Shown: piece by piece, positions 1 to 9,108 of the stretch
Layout of the letters: each line of letters starts with the position of its first letter
Numbering within the stretch: the first letter of the stretch is position 1
Made by a program: the position numbers and the translations under genes
Source: HK1 sp965202735
Lineage (GTDB): Bacteria; Pseudomonadota; Gammaproteobacteria; HK1
Direction: 5' to 3'
Length of the DNA: 64,000 nt
Assembly: GCA_965202735.1 (NCBI GenBank)
Contig: OZ241844.1
Coordinates: forward strand, 248,001 to 312,000
Notes under the pieces: model-generated
What the model was told of the DNA's origin: nothing
Seen by the model: the letters and a program-made list of their open reading frames with translations, nothing else
The model's database searches: none

Positions 1-384
1 CCTGCCGTTCAGCACCCGGGTGCCGAGCACGAAGTCGCGCGCCGCGCCCGCGTATGGACGCGCCGGGCCGGAGAGCCCGGCCGCGATGGTGCCGCCGATG
101 GTCGCTTCCGCGCCGAACGAGGGCGGCTCGAACGCGAGCATCTGGCCATCGGCTTCGAGCGCCGCCTCGACCTCCGAGAGCGGGGTGCCGCCGCGGGCCG
201 AGAGCACCAGCTCGGTCGGCTCGTAGGTGACGATGCCGCGATGGCCGGACACGTCGAGCGGCTCCGCCTGCGCGATGCGGCCCAGGAAGTCCTTGGTGCC
301 GCCGCCGGTGATCGCGAGGGGGGTGGCGTCGCCGGCCGCGGCCGCAACCCGCTCGCGCAACGCCTCGGTCAGATCGGCATCCAT
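1..384 (-). CDS. glcE: Glycolate oxidase FAD-binding subunit GlcE (3' part outside window)
   Basis: N-terminal 128 residues of GlcE, a subunit of membrane-associated glycolate oxidase, which turns glycolate into glyoxylate. The start MDADLTEALRERV leads into the FAD-binding PCMH-type fold: GGGTKDFLG at about residue 28, then YEPTELVLSARGGTPL, then GAEATIGGTIAAGLSGPARP and DFVLGTRVLNG. The reading frame runs off the left window edge, so the gene is only partial here. It lies 49 bp downstream of glcD on the same strand, the usual glcD-glcE order. The iron-sulfur subunit GlcF would be expected beyond the edge. The motif match and context make the call secure. Confidence 0.88.
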   Translation of the reverse strand, partial: MDADLTEALRERVAAAAGDATPLAITGGGTKDFLGRIAQAEPLDVSGHRGIVTYEPTELVLSARGGTPLSEVEAALEADGQMLAFEPPSFGAEATIGGTIAAGLSGPARPYAGAARDFVLGTRVLNGR

Positions 385-433
385 CGACTCGGGTCGGCTC
401 GGGGTCCCGGTCCGGAGCCGCCGGCGTCCCGGC

Positions 434-1915
434 TCAGAACCGCTCGATGTCCGCGAACGGCAGCCTGCCGCCGTGCACGTGCATGGCGCCGTACTCGGCG
501 CAGCGCGCCAGGGTCGGCACCGCCTTGCCGGGGTTGAGCCTGCCGCCGGGGTCGAACGCGGCCTTGACGCAGTGGAACTGGGCAAGCTCGGGGGATGCGA
601 ACTGCACGCACATCTGGTCGACCTTCTCCACCCCGACCCCGTGCTCGCCGGTGATGGTCCCCCCGACCTCGACGCAGAGCTCGAGGATCCGCGCCCCGAC
701 CCGCTCGGCGAGCGCCAGCTCGCCGGGGGCGTTCGCGTCGTAGAGGATGAGCGGGTGCAGGTTGCCGTCGCCGGCGTGGAACACGTTCATGATGCGGAGG
801 CCCGACTCGCCGGAGAGCGCCTGCATGCGGTTGAGCACGGCCGGAAGCTCGCGCCGCGGGATGGTGCCGTCCATGCAGAGGTAGTCCGGGGAGAGGCGGC
901 CGGCGGCGGGGAACGCGGCCTTGCGCCCGGCCCAGAAGCGCGCGCGCTCGGCGTCGTCGCGCGCGACGCGGACCTCGGTCGCGCCGCAGCGCTCCAGCAC
1001 CGCCCGCACGTCCGCTACCTGGTCCTCGACCTCCTCCTCGACGCCGTCGAGCTCGCACAGCAGGATGGCGGCGGCGCCGGTGGGGTAGCCGGCGCCGCAG
1101 AAGTCGTCGGTGGCGCGGATCGCGAAGCTGTCCATCATCTCCAGCCCGGCGGGAAGGATGCCCCCGGCGATGATGGCCCCGACCGCCGCGCCCGCACCCT
1201 CCACGTCGGCGAACGCCGCGAGCACCACCTTCGCCGAGGCGGGCTTCGGCAGCAGCTTCACCCTGACCTCGACCACCACGCCGAGCAGGCCCTCGGAGCC
1301 GGTCATCAGCGCGAGCAGGTCGTAGCCGGGAGAGTCGAGCGCCCCGCCGCCGATGGTGATGCGTTCGCCGTCGGCGGTGATCACGGTGAGCTCCAGGACG
1401 TTGTGCACGGTGAGGCCGTACTTCAGGCAGTGGAGCCCGCCCGCGTTCTCCGCCACGTTGCCGCCGATGCTGCACGCGATCTGGGAGGACGGGTCCGGTG
1501 CGTAGTAGAGCCCGAGGGGCGCCACGCGCTCGGAGATGGCGAGGTTGCGTACCCCGGGCTCGACCCGCGCGGTGCGGTTGACGGTGTCGACCTCCAGGAT
1601 CCGGTTGAGCTTCGCGAGGCTCAGCAGCACCCCGTCGGCGAGCGGCAGCGCCCCGCCCGACAGCCCCGTGCCGGCCCCGCGCGCGACCACCGGCACGCCG
1701 AGGCGGGCGCAGGCGCGCATCACCTCCCGCACCTGCTCCACGGTGTCGGGAAGCACGGCCACGAGGGGGGCCTGGCGGTAGGCGGTGAGCCCGTCGCACT
1801 CGTAGGGCTTCAGGTCCTCCCCGGCGTGGAGCACCGAGGCGGCGGGGAGGAAGCGGCGGAGCTCCGCGAGCAGGCCGCGCCGGCGGGCTTCGCGATCCGT
1901 CACCGCATCGCTCAT
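434..1915 (-). CDS. glcD: Glycolate oxidase FAD-linked subunit GlcD
   Basis: A 493-residue FAD-linked oxidase that oxidises glycolate and is paired with GlcE just downstream. The N-terminal FAD-binding domain shows ARGAGTGLSGGALP near residue 80 and SQIACSIGGNVAENAGG. The C-terminal half carries NVFHAGDGNLHPLILYD and GGTITGEHGVGVEK, which are characteristic of the GlcD/D-lactate dehydrogenase family. The ATG at 1915 (MSDAVTDREARRR) was chosen because AAGGAG lies just upstream; the frame stays open further but has no family-like sequence. D-lactate or 2-hydroxyglutarate dehydrogenases are related alternatives, but the adjacent glcE supports glycolate. Confidence 0.9.
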   Translation of the reverse strand: MSDAVTDREARRRGLLAELRRFLPAASVLHAGEDLKPYECDGLTAYRQAPLVAVLPDTVEQVREVMRACARLGVPVVARGAGTGLSGGALPLADGVLLSLAKLNRILEVDTVNRTARVEPGVRNLAISERVAPLGLYYAPDPSSQIACSIGGNVAENAGGLHCLKYGLTVHNVLELTVITADGERITIGGGALDSPGYDLLALMTGSEGLLGVVVEVRVKLLPKPASAKVVLAAFADVEGAGAAVGAIIAGGILPAGLEMMDSFAIRATDDFCGAGYPTGAAAILLCELDGVEEEVEDQVADVRAVLERCGATEVRVARDDAERARFWAGRKAAFPAAGRLSPDYLCMDGTIPRRELPAVLNRMQALSGESGLRIMNVFHAGDGNLHPLILYDANAPGELALAERVGARILELCVEVGGTITGEHGVGVEKVDQMCVQFASPELAQFHCVKAAFDPGGRLNPGKAVPTLARCAEYGAMHVHGGRLPFADIERF

Positions 1916-2131
1916 CGTGGCTCCTTCGCGGCCCGGGCGGGTCCGTCGTCCGGGGAGGGGATGCCACCGTATCATCTCACCACCGGCCGCGCCTCGCGAG
2001 TCGCCGACAGCCGCCGGCACGCGAGCCGCCACCGGGCCCAGGGCTGTCCCAGGGTCGCGGCCACTGGCCGCCAGACTGGAATATCGCCCGGTGACCGGCG
2101 GCCTCTCGGCATCGAAGGCCCGGCTCGAATG

Positions 2132-2166
2132 CCGTGAGGAAGCGCCTGATCAACCGCTCCTCACGG
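2132..2166 (-). terminator. Strong hairpin downstream of the MFS gene
   Basis: A near-perfect inverted repeat, CCGTGAGGA(A)GCG / CGCTCCTCACGG, with a 10-base loop lies 43 bp past the stop of the MFS gene. It sits in the 293-bp gap before glcD. No T-run follows it on the minus strand, so it may be a T-less terminator or an mRNA-protecting hairpin. The rest of the 1916-2208 gap shows nothing recognisable. Confidence 0.4.
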
Positions 2167-2208
2167 CTTCCGGACAGCCCTGCCACCGGGCTCGGCGTGC
2201 ACGACGGG

Positions 2209-3447
2209 TCAGGCGCCGCCTTCCTCGTCGCCCCCCGTCTGCGCCTGCACGATCGGCGACGTGCGCAGGCTCACCGGGTCGTAGGTGCGCTGCTCGTCGA
2301 GCGGCACCGGCTTGCGGCGCGCCATCCGGTACAGGCCGTACGCGCCGATGGACCCGTGCACGAGGACGAGCAGCCAGAATATCCCCGCCGGGCCCGTGAG
2401 CTGCATCAGCGCGGCGGCGAGCGACGGACCCAGCACGAGTCCGAACCCGCCGACCAGCACCAGCGTGGCGCTGGCCGCCACGATCTGCCGCGGCGTCAGG
2501 TGGTCGTTGATGTGGGCGCCGCACAACGAGTACAGCGGCAGCGACATGCCGCCGAGCAGGGCGGTCGAGGCGACGAGCAGCGGGTACGAGACGATGCCGC
2601 CGGCGCCGGCGGTGAACGAGGCGGCGGTCGCGATCCAGGCCGCGACCACGATGACCCGGCGCCGGTCGTAGCGGTCGGACAGCCAGCCGATCGGCCACTG
2701 GAACACCAGTCCCCCGAACAGCGCGGCGGCGATGAACAGGGAGACCCGATCGACGCCGAGCCCGATCCCGGTGGCGTACACCGGCCCCATCGAGAACAGG
2801 GCGCTGTGCGCGATCCCGACGAGGAAGGCGCCGGAGATGCCAAGCGGCGATGCCCGGAACAGGGCCCGGACCCCGATGGACTCCGGCGCCTCGAACGCCG
2901 GCGCGCGGCCCACGCTCAGCGTGATCGGGACGAGCGCGAAGGAGACCAGGACCGAGATCAGCACGAAGAGCTCGAAGCCGCGCGGGTCGGACAGGTTCAG
3001 CAGGAGCTGGCCGATGCCCATGCCCCCCATCACCATGATCATGTACACCGAGAGCAACTGCCCGCGGGTCCGGTTCGTCGCCGCGTCGTTGATCCAGCTC
3101 TCGGCGACCACGAAGAGGCCGGAGAAGCAGAATCCCGTCGCCAGCCGGATGAGGAACCAGGCGGCCGGGGTCACGAAGACGGGGTGCAGCAGGGCGGCGC
3201 CCGACGCGACCGAGGCGAGGGCGGCGAAGACCCGGATGTGCCCGACGTTGGCGAGCAGGCGCGGGACGATGAGCGAGCCGGCGAGGAAGCCGGCGAAGTA
3301 GCCGGTCATCACGAACCCCGTGCTTCCGGTGCCGAACCCCTCCAGGGTCGCCCGCACCCCGAGCAGCGTGGTCTGCAGCCCGCTGCCGAGCATGATGAGG
3401 GCGATGCCGAGGAGCAGCGCCCACGCGCTGGCGATCGCCGCGAGCAT
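2209..3447 (-). CDS. MFS transporter (YcaD-like)
   Basis: A 412-residue polytopic membrane protein with about 12 hydrophobic segments. It starts MLAAIASAWALLLGIALIM and contains FVMTGYFAGFLAGSL and GWLSDRYDRRRVIV, the loop motif of the major facilitator superfamily. The pattern resembles the YcaD-type MFS group, but the substrate cannot be read from the sequence. It starts 17 bp after the ThDP enzyme stop, so the two probably share a transcript with the upstream DapA-like gene. That context suggests transport of a small organic acid (inference). The C-terminal tail is short, charged and cytoplasmic-looking. Confidence 0.75.
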   Translation of the reverse strand: MLAAIASAWALLLGIALIMLGSGLQTTLLGVRATLEGFGTGSTGFVMTGYFAGFLAGSLIVPRLLANVGHIRVFAALASVASGAALLHPVFVTPAAWFLIRLATGFCFSGLFVVAESWINDAATNRTRGQLLSVYMIMVMGGMGIGQLLLNLSDPRGFELFVLISVLVSFALVPITLSVGRAPAFEAPESIGVRALFRASPLGISGAFLVGIAHSALFSMGPVYATGIGLGVDRVSLFIAAALFGGLVFQWPIGWLSDRYDRRRVIVVAAWIATAASFTAGAGGIVSYPLLVASTALLGGMSLPLYSLCGAHINDHLTPRQIVAASATLVLVGGFGLVLGPSLAAALMQLTGPAGIFWLLVLVHGSIGAYGLYRMARRKPVPLDEQRTYDPVSLRTSPIVQAQTGGDEEGGA

Positions 3448-3464
3448 GGCGGAGGGCCGGGGAC

Positions 3465-5144
3465 TCAGGTGCGCGCGCCGGCGCCGCGGACCCGTGCGAG
3501 CGTCGTGCGGGTGGTGATCAGCTCCGGGTCGATCCGGAGCTCGACGACGGCGGCGCGCCCGGCCGACAGCGCGGCTTCGAAGGCGTCGGGGAATTCGTCG
3601 GTGCGTTCGACCCGGGCCGCGAACGCGCCGAAGCTCCGCGCCCAGGCCACGAAGTCGGGGTTGGTGAGGGCGGTCCCGATCACGCGGCCGGGATACGCCC
3701 GTTCCTGGTGCATGCGGATGGTCCCGTACATCGAGTTGTTCACCACCAGGATGACGGGATCGATCCCGTGGTGCACCGCGGTCGCGATCTCCTGCCCGGT
3801 CATCAGCGCCCCGCCGTCGCCGCAGAACGCCACCACCGGGCGGTCCGGGCAGGCGTGGCGGGCCGCGATGGCGGCCGGGATCCCGTAGCCCATCGCGCCG
3901 CTGGTGGGGCCGATCTGGCTCGGGAACGTCCGGTAGACGTAGTGCCGGTGCACCCACGCGGAGAAGTTGCCGGCGTCGGTGGTGAGGATCGCTTCCGGCG
4001 GCAGCCGCGCGCGCAGGTGCGCCATGACCTTCCCCATCTCCACCGGTCCCGGCAGGCCGGCGGTCGGCTCGACGGACTCCAGGTACTGCGCGTGGGCGCG
4101 GGCGGTGGACCCGCGCCAGGCGCCCGCGTCCACCGGGGGCATCGCGGCGGCGGCGCGCAGGAACTCGGCCGGGCTCGCGCAGACCGCCAGCGCCGGCTGG
4201 TACACCCGGCCGAGCTCGCCGGGGTCCGGGTGCACGTGCACGATCGTCTGCCGCGGGCACGGCGGCACGACGAGCCGGTACCCGCGCGTCGTCATCTCGC
4301 CGAGCCGGGCCCCGACGACCAGCAGCAGGTCGGCGTCGCGTACCCGCTCGGCGAGCTTCGGGTCGATGCCGAGCCCCAGGTCGCCGGCGTAGCAGGGATG
4401 GGTGTTGTCGAGGCGGTCCTGGCAGCGGAACGATGCGGCGGTGGCGAGCGCATTCGCCGCGACGAACCGGGCGAGGTCCTCGCTCGCCCGCGCCGACCAG
4501 CCGCCGCCACCGGCGATCACCAGCGGCCGCCGCGCGGCGGCGAGCCGGGACCGCAGCTCCGGGATCACGTGGCCGGCGACGCCGGGCGACACCACGGTGT
4601 ACGGTCCCGCGTCCGCGACGGCGGTCTCCTCGACCAGCATGTCCTCGGGCAGCGCGACGGCGACGGGGCCCGGCCGGCCCGAGCAGGCCCGGTGGAACGC
4701 CTGGCTCACGAGCTCGGGGATGCGGGCCGGATCGTCGATCTGCACGACCCACTTGCACAGCGGCTCGAGGAACCGGCGGTACTCGATCTCCTGGAACGCC
4801 TCCCGGTCCGAGTGCCCGCGCTCGACCTGGCCGATGAACAGCACCATCGGCGTCGAGTCCTGGGATGCGTTGTGAAGGCCGATGGCCGCGTGGCAGGCGC
4901 CGGGTCCGCGGGTGACCATGACGATGCCCGGCCGCCCGGTGAGCTTGCCGCGGGCTTCGGCCATGTTGGCGGCGCCGCCCTCGTGCCGGCAGGTGATCGT
5001 CGAGATGGCGTCGCGCGCATCGTGGAGGGCGTCGAGGGCCGCGAGGAAGCTCTCGCCCGGCACGCAGAAGACGGTGTCGACGCCGTGGATGCGCAGGGCG
5101 TCGACGAGGACCCGGCCGCCGGTGCGGCGATGGCTGTGTGTCAT
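3465..5144 (-). CDS. ThDP-dependent enzyme, acetolactate synthase large-subunit-like
   Basis: A 559-residue thiamine-diphosphate enzyme with the three-domain layout of the acetolactate synthase/pyruvate oxidase family. The catalytic glutamate region reads CRHEGGAANMAEA near residue 52. The central domain follows, and the cofactor motif is AFCGDGGALMTGQEI, ending in VNNSMYGTIR (GDG...NN). The ATG at 5144 (MTHSHRRTGG) fits the family start. No small regulatory subunit is adjacent and the neighbours are an MFS permease and a DapA-type aldolase. It may therefore belong to a catabolic route for a 2-oxo or sulfo acid rather than branched-chain synthesis (inference). Between this gene and the next, 5165-5184 holds a small hairpin, GAATCCG/CGGATTC. 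Confidence 0.75.
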   Translation of the reverse strand: MTHSHRRTGGRVLVDALRIHGVDTVFCVPGESFLAALDALHDARDAISTITCRHEGGAANMAEARGKLTGRPGIVMVTRGPGACHAAIGLHNASQDSTPMVLFIGQVERGHSDREAFQEIEYRRFLEPLCKWVVQIDDPARIPELVSQAFHRACSGRPGPVAVALPEDMLVEETAVADAGPYTVVSPGVAGHVIPELRSRLAAARRPLVIAGGGGWSARASEDLARFVAANALATAASFRCQDRLDNTHPCYAGDLGLGIDPKLAERVRDADLLLVVGARLGEMTTRGYRLVVPPCPRQTIVHVHPDPGELGRVYQPALAVCASPAEFLRAAAAMPPVDAGAWRGSTARAHAQYLESVEPTAGLPGPVEMGKVMAHLRARLPPEAILTTDAGNFSAWVHRHYVYRTFPSQIGPTSGAMGYGIPAAIAARHACPDRPVVAFCGDGGALMTGQEIATAVHHGIDPVILVVNNSMYGTIRMHQERAYPGRVIGTALTNPDFVAWARSFGAFAARVERTDEFPDAFEAALSAGRAAVVELRIDPELITTRTTLARVRGAGART

Positions 5145-5283
5145 GTCCGTCACCGGGCGCACGCGAATCCGAAGGGGCGGATTCTCGCACGGAACGCCCG
5201 GGGCGCGGCGCCGCCGGCGGGTCGGAATTCAGGGCGGATTCGTTCCCGCGCGGCCCGGGGCGGCGCTCTCCGGAGCCGTGCGC

Positions 5284-6258
5284 CTACCGGATCGCGAGGC
5301 GGGCGCCGTCGAACTCCGTGGCGGAGAGCGCGCCGAGCAGGTCGCGTCCCGCATCGTCGGCGAGCGCGGTCAGGGGCGGCCGGACCGCGCGCCATGCCGG
5401 GTCGCCTCGGTGGCGGGCGATGAGGAACTTCTGGGCCGGTATCCCCGGGTGCCGATCGATGGCGCGGCGGACCGCCGTCGCCGCCGCCTGCCGCGCGTCG
5501 GCGTCGGCGTCGTCGCGGCCGGCGCGCCAGGCGTCGAATACGGCCCGGGCCCCGGCCGCGTTGACGTTCGACGTGGCGGTGATGCAGCCCGCCCCGCCGG
5601 CGCGGAGCCCGTCGAGCAGGAACACTTCCGAGCCCGGGAAGATCGCGAGGCGGGGGAAGCGGTCGAGCATCATCCGGGTATTCGACCACTCGCCGGAGCT
5701 GTCCTTCACGCCGGCGACGACTTCCGGGAACGCGTCGACGAGCAGCGCGATCAGCCCCTCGGTGACCGGCACTCCGGAAAGTCTCGGGAAGTGGTAGAGG
5801 AACACCCTCAGGTCGGGGCTCCCGACGCGTTCGATCACCTCGGCAAAGCTCCGGAAGAGTCCCTCGTCGCCGACTCCCTTGTAGTAGAAGGGCGGCAGCA
5901 TGAGCACGCGGCGGCACCCGGCGCCGATCGCGTGCCGGGTGAGCTCCACGCTGTCGGTGAGGGCGCAGCATCCGGTGCCGATCATGAGGCGCTCGGGCGA
6001 AATGCCGGCCTCGACGACTCGTTCGAGGAGCGCCTTTCGCTCGGACACCGAGAACGAATTCGCCTCGCTGGTGGTGCCGAACAGCGCGAGACCGTGACAG
6101 CCCCGGGCGAGGAGCCAGTGCGCGTGCGCGACGAACCGCTCCGGATCGATGCCGAGGTCCGCTCGCAGGGGCACGAGGACCGGGGACCAGACCCCGTGGG
6201 CGGCCAGCGCCGTGACGGAACGGGGCGGCGAGGTTGCGGTGGTGGCTTCGGTGTGCAT
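5284..6258 (-). CDS. Dihydrodipicolinate synthase/N-acetylneuraminate lyase family aldolase
   Basis: A 324-residue class I aldolase of the DapA family. It has the TIM-barrel start WSPVLVPLRADLGID and the phosphate/carboxylate-binding loop FGTTSEANSFS in place of GTTGE. LYHFPRLSG carries the conserved tyrosine, and VVAGVKDSSG carries the Schiff-base lysine. It is a standalone member next to an ALS-like enzyme and an MFS transporter, so a degradative or 2-keto-acid aldolase role is more likely than lysine synthesis (inference). The ATG at 6258 was preferred to the GTG nine bases upstream. The gap to gshA is 12 bp. Confidence 0.72.
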   Translation of the reverse strand: MHTEATTATSPPRSVTALAAHGVWSPVLVPLRADLGIDPERFVAHAHWLLARGCHGLALFGTTSEANSFSVSERKALLERVVEAGISPERLMIGTGCCALTDSVELTRHAIGAGCRRVLMLPPFYYKGVGDEGLFRSFAEVIERVGSPDLRVFLYHFPRLSGVPVTEGLIALLVDAFPEVVAGVKDSSGEWSNTRMMLDRFPRLAIFPGSEVFLLDGLRAGGAGCITATSNVNAAGARAVFDAWRAGRDDADADARQAAATAVRRAIDRHPGIPAQKFLIARHRGDPAWRAVRPPLTALADDAGRDLLGALSATEFDGARLAIR

Positions 6259-6270
6259 GTCCGTCACGCC

Positions 6271-7890
6271 TCAGGCCGCTTCCGGCGCGGCCTCGTGAGC
6301 CGCGGGCGCCGTGGCGGCGGGCCGCTGGGCGAAATAGCGCGCCAGATAGTCCGGGAAGGAGAGGCGGTCCGCGGCCTCCATGTCGCGCTGGGCGCGCAGC
6401 GACGCGGTCGCCTCCGCTTCCAGCGCCGCCCTGCGGGCGGCCGGCAACGGCGCCGCGAGGAGGGCCGCGCGGTGCTCCTCGGACTTGCGCATGGCGAACT
6501 CGAAGAATGTCTCGGCCCGCGCGCGCATCTCGTCCAGTACCCGCGCCGACGGGAGCCGTTGCGGATCGTCGAGGGACGCGCGGCAGGAGTGGACCGCCTC
6601 GGCGTAGCGGCGGGTCCGGGTCGGCGCATCGAGCAGACCGGCAATCTCCGCGACCGCGTCGACGATCTCGCGGGCCCAGTCGAGGATGGGCACCCCGGAC
6701 CCCGCCCGCCGCAGCCGCAGCGCCGGGTCGCGCCCGCGCACCGCGACGAGCCGCTGGTTCTCCTCGCTCTCCTCGCGTTCCCGCGGCGACAAGGGAGGGC
6801 TCGAATCGAGCACGCAGTGGATCAGGAACGCCTCCATGAAGCGCATCGCGTCCTCCTCAATCCCCATCGGCGAGAACGGGTCGACGTCGAGCGCCCGGAT
6901 CTCCACGTATCGCACGCCGCGCCGCTGCAGCGCGACGGTGGGCTTCTCTCCCGAGCGCGCGATCTGCTTGGGGCGAACGAAGCTGTAGTACTCGTTCTCG
7001 ATCTGGAGGAGGTTCGCGTTGAGCTGGCGGTGCTCGCCGTCGACCACGACCCCGAGCTCCCCGTAGGGCGGATGCGCGGCCTCGGTGGCCTCGTGCAGCG
7101 TGCGGATGTAGTCGGCGGGAGAGTCGTAGGAGATCCCGAGCTGTCTCTGCGACTTGTTCTTGTAGCCGATGTCGCTCATGCGCAGCGAGGTGGCGAACGG
7201 CTCGTAGAGCGTGTCTCTTCCGAGCTCGGAGAACGCATGCGCCGCGGTGCCGAGGAAGGAGCGGCAGATCGCCGGCGACGACCCGAACAGCAGCGGCACG
7301 AGCCATCCGCGGCGGTGGAAGTTGCGCACCAGGGCGAAGTACCTCCCGGATGCGAACGCCTCGAGGCGCTCTCCTTCGAGCCCCTCCGTCTCGCGGAACG
7401 CGGCCCAGAACGGCCGGGGCAGGGAGAAGTTGAAGTGCACGCCGGAGATGATCTGCATCACCCGGCCGTAGCGGTGGCTCAGCCCGCGCCGGTACACGTG
7501 CTTCATCGTGCCCACGTTGGAGCTGCCGTAGCGTGCGATGGGGATGGAGCGATCGCCGGTGACCATGCACGGCATGCTCGTCGCCCACAGCACTTCGTCG
7601 CCGATCAGCGGGTAGGTGAACCGGTGGAGGTGCCGGAGGCTGCGGGCCGTCTCGCGCACGCCGCGATAGGCGGGGGTCACGAACTCCAGCAGCGCCTCGG
7701 AGAAATCGGTGGTGATCGTGGGGTGGGTGAGGGCGGAGCCGAGCGCCTCCGGGTGGGGGCGCCGGGAGATGTAGCCGGCGCGGTCGACCCGCAGGCTCTC
7801 CTTCTCGACCCCGACCCGCCTCCCCGCGAACGGGGAGGGGCCGAGCGCCTCGACGAGACTGCGCAGGCGCTGCTGCACGGCGCTGGACAA
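6271..7890 (-). CDS. gshA: Glutamate-cysteine ligase (proteobacterial type 1)
   Basis: The first step of glutathione synthesis, ligating glutamate and cysteine with ATP. The 539-residue product matches the E. coli-type enzyme (about 518 residues): GVEKESLRVD, TDFSEALLEFVTP, LWATSMPCM, RYGSSNVGTMKHVYR and HFNFSLP, followed by YVEIRALDVDPF. A TTG at 7890 is taken as start because GGAGAGGA lies seven bases upstream; the frame continues to an ATG at 7968, but that extension has no family resemblance. The C-terminal tail is rich in Ala and Pro. A glutathione reductase gene lies at 36504 in the same window, so both glutathione synthesis and recycling are present. Confidence 0.85.
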   Translation of the reverse strand: MSSAVQQRLRSLVEALGPSPFAGRRVGVEKESLRVDRAGYISRRPHPEALGSALTHPTITTDFSEALLEFVTPAYRGVRETARSLRHLHRFTYPLIGDEVLWATSMPCMVTGDRSIPIARYGSSNVGTMKHVYRRGLSHRYGRVMQIISGVHFNFSLPRPFWAAFRETEGLEGERLEAFASGRYFALVRNFHRRGWLVPLLFGSSPAICRSFLGTAAHAFSELGRDTLYEPFATSLRMSDIGYKNKSQRQLGISYDSPADYIRTLHEATEAAHPPYGELGVVVDGEHRQLNANLLQIENEYYSFVRPKQIARSGEKPTVALQRRGVRYVEIRALDVDPFSPMGIEEDAMRFMEAFLIHCVLDSSPPLSPREREESEENQRLVAVRGRDPALRLRRAGSGVPILDWAREIVDAVAEIAGLLDAPTRTRRYAEAVHSCRASLDDPQRLPSARVLDEMRARAETFFEFAMRKSEEHRAALLAAPLPAARRAALEAEATASLRAQRDMEAADRLSFPDYLARYFAQRPAATAPAAHEAAPEAA

Positions 7891-7993
7891 GTCGGGAGTC
7901 CTCTCCGCGGATGGATGGAGGCCGGAACGGCGAGCGCGGATTCTGCGCGATCCCGGGGCCGAATGCATCGGCCGCGGCGCGCCGCCGGGGCGC

Positions 7994-8983
7994 TCAGTCC
8001 GGCCGCGTGATCTCGTAGATGCTCAGGTAGGCGTCCGTCGCCGACTGATACACGAGCCTCGCACGCTCCGGCGGGTCGCGCTCGAGCGACGAGCTGAAGG
8101 GCAGCAGGCGGGCGAGCAGCGAATTCTCGAAGGCTTCGTCCGTCACCCTCCAGGCGCGCACCGCGTAGCCGGGCGCGGGCTGGACGAGATGGCTTCCGGT
8201 CCCGTCCCCGTCCCCGGCCCAGGACCTGACCGACGCGACCAGGCCGTGGATGTCGCCTTCGGTCGAGAACAGGCGGGTCTCCAGGGGGATGGCGCGGCCC
8301 GCCAGATAGGACAGCTCCTGGATGTGCGAGAGGTCGTCGGTGGACACGAGCAGGAAGAACGGGCCGGACTCGCCGCGCCAGGCGCATTCGGCGATGCGGG
8401 CCAGCGCTTCGTCCGCATCTTCCAGCAGGCGCCGGCTCAGGCAGGCGAGCGATTCGTCCCGCAGGAAGCCTCCGGCAACCGTTTCCCAGAATTCTCTCTG
8501 TTCGGGCCGCGGATAGGCGCCGGGGTCCGGATGACGCGGGCGGCCACGACGGCCGGTGCGGAGGTGGAGCCGCTGCATGTTGTCCCACCACCCGACGAAC
8601 ATCGCCCCGTCGCCGGTGTGCCGGGCCACGGCCCGGCTCAGGTCGTTCCAGGCGTCGCGCCGGAGCAGGTAGGGGTCGATTCCCGCCGCCGGGGCAGACT
8701 CCGGGCGGCTCCGGGGCAGGTGCACGATGGCCCGCCGCGGGGCGCCGTCCGAATCCCGGTACCGCGCCACGTCCAGACGATAGGAGAGGGAGCCGCCCAC
8801 CGAGACGGTGAATCGCGCGATCCCGTCGACGGGGAATCGGGTATCGAACGATTCGAGGTGGCGCGGCTCCAGCGCCACGGCCCGTTCCTCGTACCGGAAC
8901 ATGGTGGGGGGCGGCTCCCCGGCGCCCGACCACGACACCGGGCCCCACGCCAGTGCGGCCACCGCGATTCGAATGAGCTGCAT
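7994..8983 (-). CDS. haoB: HaoB-like periplasmic protein of the hydroxylamine oxidation cluster
   Basis: A 329-residue protein with an N-terminal signal peptide (MQLIRIAVAALAWGPVSW...GAGE). The body is soluble and contains AMFVGWWDNMQRLHLRTGRR near residue 125 and FLLVSTDDLSHIQELSYLAG in the C-terminal half. It has no CxxCH motif and no metal site that I recognise. It is the last gene of the run haoA-nirK-nirV-this gene. HaoB proteins of about this size accompany haoA in ammonia oxidisers and methanotrophs, and the size, signal and position fit. The family call rests mainly on context. The start at 8983 has CAGGACT upstream. Confidence 0.5.
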   Translation of the reverse strand: MQLIRIAVAALAWGPVSWSGAGEPPPTMFRYEERAVALEPRHLESFDTRFPVDGIARFTVSVGGSLSYRLDVARYRDSDGAPRRAIVHLPRSRPESAPAAGIDPYLLRRDAWNDLSRAVARHTGDGAMFVGWWDNMQRLHLRTGRRGRPRHPDPGAYPRPEQREFWETVAGGFLRDESLACLSRRLLEDADEALARIAECAWRGESGPFFLLVSTDDLSHIQELSYLAGRAIPLETRLFSTEGDIHGLVASVRSWAGDGDGTGSHLVQPAPGYAVRAWRVTDEAFENSLLARLLPFSSSLERDPPERARLVYQSATDAYLSIYEITRPD

Positions 8984-9108
8984 CGGAAGTCCTGGCAACG
9001 TGCCGTCGTCTCATGGCGTGCGGAAGCCCGGCCCGGGGTGGATCGGGGCGGGGGGTGTGGCCACGGGGCCGCGTCCCGCCCGGTCGGACCCGCGCGCCGC
9101 GCGTTCGT

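Noticed and set aside
227..2137. Long open frames opposite known genes (also about 4882-8010, 2209-5190 and 58435-62220)
   Set aside because: Shadow frames of a GC-rich genome; they lack motifs and lie over well-identified genes.
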